This document shows positions 60,174 to 64,000 of a stretch of 64,000 nucleotides of DNA, in pieces (the first letter of the stretch is position 1; every line of letters starts with the position of its first letter). Position numbers and translations under genes: made by a program. The DNA lies in assembly GCA_016708905.1 (NCBI GenBank), contig JADJEV010000003.1, positions 186,001 to 250,000 on the forward strand. Reading direction: 5' to 3'. The notes below the pieces were generated by a model. The model saw only the letters and a program-made list of their open reading frames with translations. It was not told where the DNA came from and did not search any database. This DNA comes from Candidatus Methylophosphatis roskildensis (GTDB taxonomy: Bacteria > Pseudomonadota > Gammaproteobacteria > Burkholderiales > Rhodocyclaceae).

Positions 60174-60294
60174 AGATTTCGTGTTCGCCCTATTCCATTA
60201 TCCAACGAGCAGCCTTACTATTGAGCCCTGACCTCCTCCTTGCTCACAAGGAGTTTCCCGGCCGACGCACCTAGTGCGCCGGCCGTTTTCTTTT
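60174..60294 (+). ncRNA. Candidate small RNA ending at a strong terminator
   Basis: Between the palindrome and the terminator there is no plausible ORF, yet the terminator implies a transcript. The segment contains a C/U-rich motif (CCTCCTCCTT near 60231) facing a self-complementary AAGGAG (60247-60252), the kind of anti-Shine-Dalgarno stretch seen in CCUCCUCC-motif regulatory RNAs. Inference from layout only; the 5' end is not mapped. Confidence 0.3.
60258..60294 (+). terminator. Strong intrinsic terminator
   Basis: A 12-bp stem (CGGCCGACGCAC with its partner GTGCGCCGGCCG, one A/C mismatch) with a CTA loop, followed by TTTTCTTTT. Confidence 0.85.
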
Positions 60295-60440
60295 CCTGCC
60301 AGGCGGGGAGCCTTGGGGTACGTCAAGGATCGTCCGGGGCACGGTGCGTCGCCGTCCGAATCATCGCGCCCGGAATGGCTCGTCGACGAGTCGGGTGGCT
60401 CCGTGTAGCGGACTTGGTGCCCCAGAATCCAGAGTGTGGT

Positions 60441-60469
60441 TTGACCGGGTGAGGCGAATCGGTCATAAT
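60441..60469 (+). promoter_or_regulatory. tRNA-fMet promoter
   Basis: TTGACC (60441-60446), exactly 17 nt, then CATAAT (60464-60469); the tRNA begins 13 nt later. Near-consensus sigma-70 spacing. Confidence 0.8.
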
Positions 60470-60482
60470 TTGCCCTCTCCGA

Positions 60483-60560
<78 letters not shown>

Positions 60561-60573
60561 AAAAATCAAGCAC

Positions 60574-60606
60574 TTAGCCCGGACACAAGAGCCGGGCTTT
60601 TTGCTT
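60574..60606 (+). terminator. Intrinsic terminator after tRNA-fMet
   Basis: AGCCCGG (60576-60582) pairs with CCGGGCT (60592-60598), followed by a T-rich run. Confidence 0.85.
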
Positions 60607-60696
60607 TTTGGTGGTTCAGTAGGCGGATAGTAGGCACAAATTCTCAATGGTCTGCGCCGAGGAGCCGCCGCGGCCCCGCGAACGGGGCTGTGGCAT

Positions 60697-61545
60697 TCAC
60701 TTCCCTACGCTCACCTTCACCTCTATGCTCCCGTCCTTGCGGTAAGCATCGAGGTCCACACCCTCCAGCTGCGGCACCTGCTTGTAATCCACCGCACCCT
60801 GCTTCCAGAAGCGGCTCACGCTGACACCGCTCCCGGCCTCACTCGGATGTTCGGCCAAGGCAATCAGCTTCTCGGTCAGGTCGGCCGGGTAAGCAGGCAG
60901 CACGCGTTCACCGGCCTCGAGCAGAATCACCCGTGCGGCGCGCGAGTCGAAGCGGCGGAACTCGTCGCGAAGAGTGAGGCGCGCGATCTCCGCCAGCGTG
61001 CCGGCCATCTCGACGCCGGTTGCGCCGGCGCCGATCACGACGAAGGTGAGCCACGGTGCGCGGCGCGCATCAGCGGTCTCGCGCTCGGCGCGCTCGTAGG
61101 CTACGAGGACACGGCGGCGAATCTCCAGTGCATCGTCCAGCGTTTTCAGGCCCGGTGCACAAGGAGCCCACTCGTCATGGCCGAAGTAACTGTGGGCCGC
61201 GCCGCTGGCGACAATGAGGTAGTGGTAGGCCACCTCGGTGCCGTCTTCGAGCACCACGACGCGGCGCCCGCCATCGATCGCGAGAACCTCGGCCATCAAC
61301 ACCAGCGGATTGCTCTGGCGGCGCAAGACATGGCGAATCGGCGCCGCGATCGCGGTTGCGGACAGCCCCGCCGTGGCCACCTGGTAGAGCAGCGGCTGAA
61401 ACAGATGATGGTTGGCGCGATCGATCACCGTCACCGCGACGCAGGCGCCGGCCAGTGCCTGGGCGGCGAACAGGCCGCCGAACCCACAGCCGATGATCAC
61501 GATGCGCGGCGTGCCGTTCGGTCTGTCGATGGTCATCTCGGTCAT
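60697..61545 (-). pseudogene. Truncated NDH-2-type NAD(P)/FAD oxidoreductase
   Basis: About 282 residues. The first 230 are a normal type II NADH dehydrogenase start: FAD-binding RIVIIGCGFGGLFAAQALAG, NHHLFQPLLYQVATAGLS and NAD-binding VVIGAGATGVEMAGTLAE up to RVLPAYPADLTEKL. The family needs about 430 residues. Here the sequence switches after that point to an unrelated tail (SGVSVSRFWKQGAVDYKQVP, LDAYRKDGSIEVKVSV), so the second FAD contacts and membrane-binding end are missing. Probably a deletion chimera, although a stable fusion cannot be excluded. ATG 61545 is the likely start. Confidence 0.68.
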
Positions 61546-61918
61546 GTGGTCGGCGCACGACGATGCCGTAGGCTGGCAGAAGTCGCTTGCCTTCGACAAA
61601 ACTCGCGCTCTCGCCGCCGAGGCGTCAGCGATGGCCGGTGACGTCGGCGAGTTTGCCCGCGTCCTGGACTTCGCTGACGTAGCGCCAGGCATCGGGTATG
61701 CGCATGTTCGCCCGCCCAATCCTTATCCCGGTTGTCCCCTTGGGCAGCGGACTACTGTGGTCGGCGCGGTCGAAAGCCGCGCCGCAGGGCGCGATGGGCG
61801 CTCACATCCGTGCGTGAATCTGTGGAACCGAGCCGACTGTGACGCCGCCGTTTGCTTCGAGGGTGCTTGCCACGCGACAAAATAAGTGCCATATTCAGCG
61901 CTTAATTAGGAGCTAATC
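61546..61918. other. Intergenic stretch with a toxin-antitoxin promoter
   Basis: No gene supported. Near its right end TTGCCA (61867-61872) and CATATT (61890-61895), spaced 17 nt, form a likely promoter for the phd/relE-type pair. Confidence 0.5.
61905..61917. promoter_or_regulatory. Palindrome over the antitoxin ribosome site
   Basis: ATTAG-GAG-CTAAT; its centre is part of the GGAG ribosome-binding site directly before the antitoxin ATG (61919). Suited to autorepression by the Phd-type antitoxin. Confidence 0.5.
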
Positions 61919-62164
61919 ATGGAACAAATCCTGTCTGCCGCCAGCATCAGCATCAGCGAACTCAAACGCAATCCCAGCGCGGTGATCGAAGCGGCCGAGG
62001 ACGAGGCCGTGGCGGTGCTGGTCCACAACAAGCCATGTGCCTACCTGGTGCCGGCGGCCACCTATCGACGCCTGCTGGAGCGGCTCGAAGACATGGAGTT
62101 GGCGGAGTTGGTGCGTACGCGCGCCAAAGAGCGCAAGGTCAAGGTCACGCTCGATGACCTATGA
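61919..62164 (+). CDS. Phd/YefM-type antitoxin
   Basis: An 81-residue antitoxin: ASISISELKRNPSAVIEAAE DNA-binding N-terminus, VLVHNKPCAYLVPAATYRRL and an acidic/helical tail. It would bind the RelE-type toxin encoded next and repress the operon. It overlaps the toxin gene by 11 nt. Confidence 0.9.
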   Translation: MEQILSAASISISELKRNPSAVIEAAEDEAVAVLVHNKPCAYLVPAATYRRLLERLEDMELAELVRTRAKERKVKVTLDDL

Positions 62165-62444
62165 ACTCGCGTTCGTCGAATCGGCGCTGAAGGAATGGCG
62201 CAAGCTCGCGCCGCAAATCCGTGAACAATTCAAGGCCCGGCTGCGCGAGCGCCTCGAGCGACCTCACGTTCCCTCGGCGCGCCTGCACGGCCTGCCGGAC
62301 TGCTACAAGATCAAGCTGCGCTCGGTGGGCTACCGCCTGGTCTACCAGGTCGACGAGAAGATCGTGCTGGTGACCGTAGTCGCCGTCGGCAGGCGCGACA
62401 AGGGACTGGTGTATCTCGCTGCGGCAAACAGGACGAAAGAGTAA
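62154..62444 (+). CDS. RelE/ParE-family toxin
   Basis: A 96-residue toxin (MTYELAFVESALKEWRKLAP, CYKIKLRSVGYRLVYQVDEK, TVVAVGRRDKGLVY) with the Arg/Tyr residues of RelE mRNA interferases. ATG 62154 is inside the antitoxin gene, giving strong translational coupling. Confidence 0.9.
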   Translation: MTYELAFVESALKEWRKLAPQIREQFKARLRERLERPHVPSARLHGLPDCYKIKLRSVGYRLVYQVDEKIVLVTVVAVGRRDKGLVYLAAANRTKE

Positions 62445-62471
62445 GCTTGCGCGGATCGCACGATCGCCTAT

Positions 62472-62675
62472 TCAGCTTGGTGGACCCCAGCCGAGGTGGA
62501 AGCTCAGCAGATCCTCGACCGTGATCGGTCGTTCGGCGGGCACGGTGTCGTCGACGGGGCCATCCAGACGGCGCAGCATGCGGCGGTCGGGGAGTTCGGG
62601 CAACAGTCGATCGACCGATTCGTCCAGGCGCAACTTGCCGTATTCGATCACCCCTCGGCGATCATGTTGATTGCA
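62472..62675 (-). pseudogene. Serine-hydrolase (class C beta-lactamase-like) remnant
   Basis: On the - strand YGKLRLDESVDRLLPELPDR and VPAERPITVEDLLSFHLGWG match the conserved internal block of EstB/class C beta-lactamase-like hydrolases (LDDPVDRLLPEL ... PITVRDLL). Only about 65 residues remain; neither the SxxK before it nor the YxN after it is present, and a frameshift lies near 62655. Confidence 0.6.
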
Positions 62676-62677
62676 CC

Positions 62678-63010
62678 GTGATTCACCATACGCTGGCCGC
62701 CATGGACCAGATGGGGCTCGACGACGCCCAGAAGCTGGCCCTGTTGGGTTTGTCCGCGGGCGCTCGATCGACACTGCACCGCTACCGCACCGGGCAGAGC
62801 GTGCCCGAAGCGGCAGACCAGATGGAGCGCTGCGCCAACATACTGCGCATCGCCGCCGCGCTCAATCATCTGTTTCCGGAGGGGGCGGGCTGCTGGCTGC
62901 AATCCAAGCCGCCCGGCTTCGCCGGCAGGAGCATCCTTGCCACCATGCTGACAAGCTTCGAAAGGCTCACGCGCACGCTGGGCCTGATCGAAGCCGAGTT
63001 GCAGCGTTGA
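62678..63010 (+). CDS. Xre/MbcA/ParS-type antitoxin
   Basis: A protein of about 110 residues: a short helix-turn-helix (LALLGLSAGARSTLHRYRTG) and a helical C-terminal domain (MERCANILRIAAALNHLFPE, WLQSKPPGFAGRSILATML) as in antitoxins of RES-domain toxins. GTG 62678 or ATG 62702 may be the start. It overlaps the toxin gene by 4 nt (TTGA). Confidence 0.82.
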   Translation: MIHHTLAAMDQMGLDDAQKLALLGLSAGARSTLHRYRTGQSVPEAADQMERCANILRIAAALNHLFPEGAGCWLQSKPPGFAGRSILATMLTSFERLTRTLGLIEAELQR

Positions 63011-63744
63011 GCGCGTCCGCCGCGCTTGCCTTGCTCAAGCGCCTTGCCGCGGTCAAGGCGACTGTGTGGCGCATGGTTCCGCGCCCGTCGAAGTTGGCAC
63101 TGCTCTTCGCGCCCGGTCGTCCTGAAGCCGAAGCCGACACGGTCCTGGAAATCATGCGCGCGATCGGCCCGCTGCCCTATTTTGTGTCCGGCGCGGCGGG
63201 TGCGGTGCGCGACCAGGTCATTGGGTTCCCGCTCGCCAATCCCGTCCCCGGGCGCTTCAATGACGCCGACGCTGGCTTCGGGCTGTGGTACGCGGCGTTC
63301 GAGCCGCGCACGGCGCTGGCGGAGTTCGCCTGGCATTACCGGCGCAGGAAACTGCTCGCCGGCCTCGATCCCGAAACGGCCGAACCGGAAATCCGGCTGC
63401 TATGGTCGGTACCGGTCGTGGGGGAACTCGTGGCCGACCTGATCGACGCGGCCCGCAACGAGCCGCGGCTGACCGCCGATGACTACGGCTTTTGCCAGGG
63501 CGTCGGGCGCCTGGTGCAGCGCCACCTGCGGGGCGGGCTGCGCTATCGGTCGGCGCGGGCTCCTGGGGGCCGCAACCTCGCGCTGATGCGCGAGAGCTTC
63601 ATCGGCGAGCCGCGGCCCGAGGGCGAGTTCTCCTTCACGCTGGCGGGCCGGCACGAGGTCGGCGTCGGTCCGATTCAGGCGGCCCAAGCGGGATCAGTCC
63701 GTCCGCGCGAGTCGAAATTCAGATTCCGGCAAGAGCCGGCATAG
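63007..63744 (+). CDS. RES-domain toxin
   Basis: A 245-residue protein with the RES fold: ATVWRMVPRPS, VPGRFNDADAGFGLWYAAFE, PRTALAEFAWH (R...Y...E constellation) and a late S/R-containing block. RES toxins of this family consume NAD+ by phosphorolysis or hydrolysis. The usual partner is the Xre-type antitoxin encoded directly before it. The TTG start at 63007 is inferred from the 4-nt overlap. Confidence 0.82.
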   Translation: MSASAALALLKRLAAVKATVWRMVPRPSKLALLFAPGRPEAEADTVLEIMRAIGPLPYFVSGAAGAVRDQVIGFPLANPVPGRFNDADAGFGLWYAAFEPRTALAEFAWHYRRRKLLAGLDPETAEPEIRLLWSVPVVGELVADLIDAARNEPRLTADDYGFCQGVGRLVQRHLRGGLRYRSARAPGGRNLALMRESFIGEPRPEGEFSFTLAGRHEVGVGPIQAAQAGSVRPRESKFRFRQEPA

Positions 63745-63859
63745 GGCCACCAAAGGCGGACAGCCGCCTCGACGCGTTGCGTGGGCTTGAAGCGCTTGAT
63801 GACAAACGGTAGCTCGGCCGAACGAAACGCCGAACGACCTGGAAGGCAGGAACCTCTCG

Positions 63860-64000
63860 TTACGCCCGCGATGCGCGACGCGGCAGCGGCAGGTGGATCA
63901 GACCGATGCTCAGCCAGACCGCCACGCTGAAGTACAGCGACATCCACACGACCTCGGTCTTCCAGTCGTCCCATCGATGCGAGACGACCCAGCGCGCCGA
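63860..64000 (-). CDS. C-terminus of a membrane protein, cut by the window edge
   Basis: 46 residues of an open frame entering from the right edge and ending at a TAA (63860-63862). It contains one transmembrane helix (VVWMSLYFSVAVWLSIGLI) near a basic C-terminus (PRRASRA). Too short to assign. Confidence 0.55.
   Translation of the reverse strand, partial: SARWVVSHRWDDWKTEVVWMSLYFSVAVWLSIGLIHLPLPRRASRA

Overview
The window is high-GC DNA from a proteobacterium. MSHA/Tfp-type pilus genes, c-di-GMP signalling proteins, higBA/RelE/RES toxin-antitoxin pairs and CCA-encoding tRNA genes suggest a betaproteobacterium, perhaps Rhodocyclales-like. That placement is inference; there is no rRNA or core marker here to fix it.

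Left part (1-26.5 kb) looks like resident chromosome. Positions 1-6.8 kb (+ strand) hold a partial unknown gene, two large methyltransferases (the second fused to a Wzt-like domain and an FkbM methyltransferase) and a glycosyltransferase, probably a surface-glycan or glycoprotein modification cluster. Positions 7-22 kb (- strand) hold one long, tightly overlapped pilus locus. It reads histidine kinase, response regulator, HD-GYP protein, STAS-MshEN-GspE assembly ATPase, GspF/MshG platform, major pilin, three minor prepilins, a large DNRLRE pseudopilin, PilM/N/O/MshK-like proteins and a secretin. The ATPase carries the paired c-di-GMP-binding MshEN motifs, and its operon also encodes an HD-GYP protein. 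Positions 22.4-26.5 kb add a GGDEF cyclase, a NarL-type regulator and a REC-PAS-histidine kinase.

Middle part (26.6-60 kb) is an accessory island beginning at a slightly atypical tRNA-Thr(TGT) gene with a P4-type integrase directly behind it. It contains a decayed IS4-type element with a DruA/DUF4338-like ORF, a higBA pair, a gene broken by a 19-bp tandem duplication, and a satellite-like replication block. That block has an AlpA-like regulator, two micro-ORFs, an initiator with a hairpin array inside its coding sequence, a DnaB-type helicase and a terminase small subunit, with no capsid or tail genes. Next come a trypsin-like protease and a divergent metallophosphoesterase/NUDIX-regulator pair.

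The most striking part is a complete BREX phage-defence operon at 41.5-59.5 kb: HTH protein, brxE, brxA, brxB, brxC, pglX, pglZ, brxL. Its composition mixes type 6 (brxE) and type 1 (brxL) hallmarks. pglX is split exactly between its methyltransferase half and its target-recognition half. Three further genes are seated between the halves with stop/start overlaps at every junction: a small HEPN-like protein with an R-x4-H motif, a ParA/MinD-like ATPase with Arg in the P-loop Lys position, and a P-loop NTPase with a glycine-rich insert. This looks like a stable nested module, not debris.

Right part (59.5-64 kb) has an IS66-like remnant, a palindrome and candidate small RNA with a strong terminator, tRNA-fMet with promoter and terminator, a truncated NDH-2-like oxidoreductase, a Phd/RelE pair, a serine-hydrolase remnant, an Xre/RES pair and the end of a membrane protein gene.
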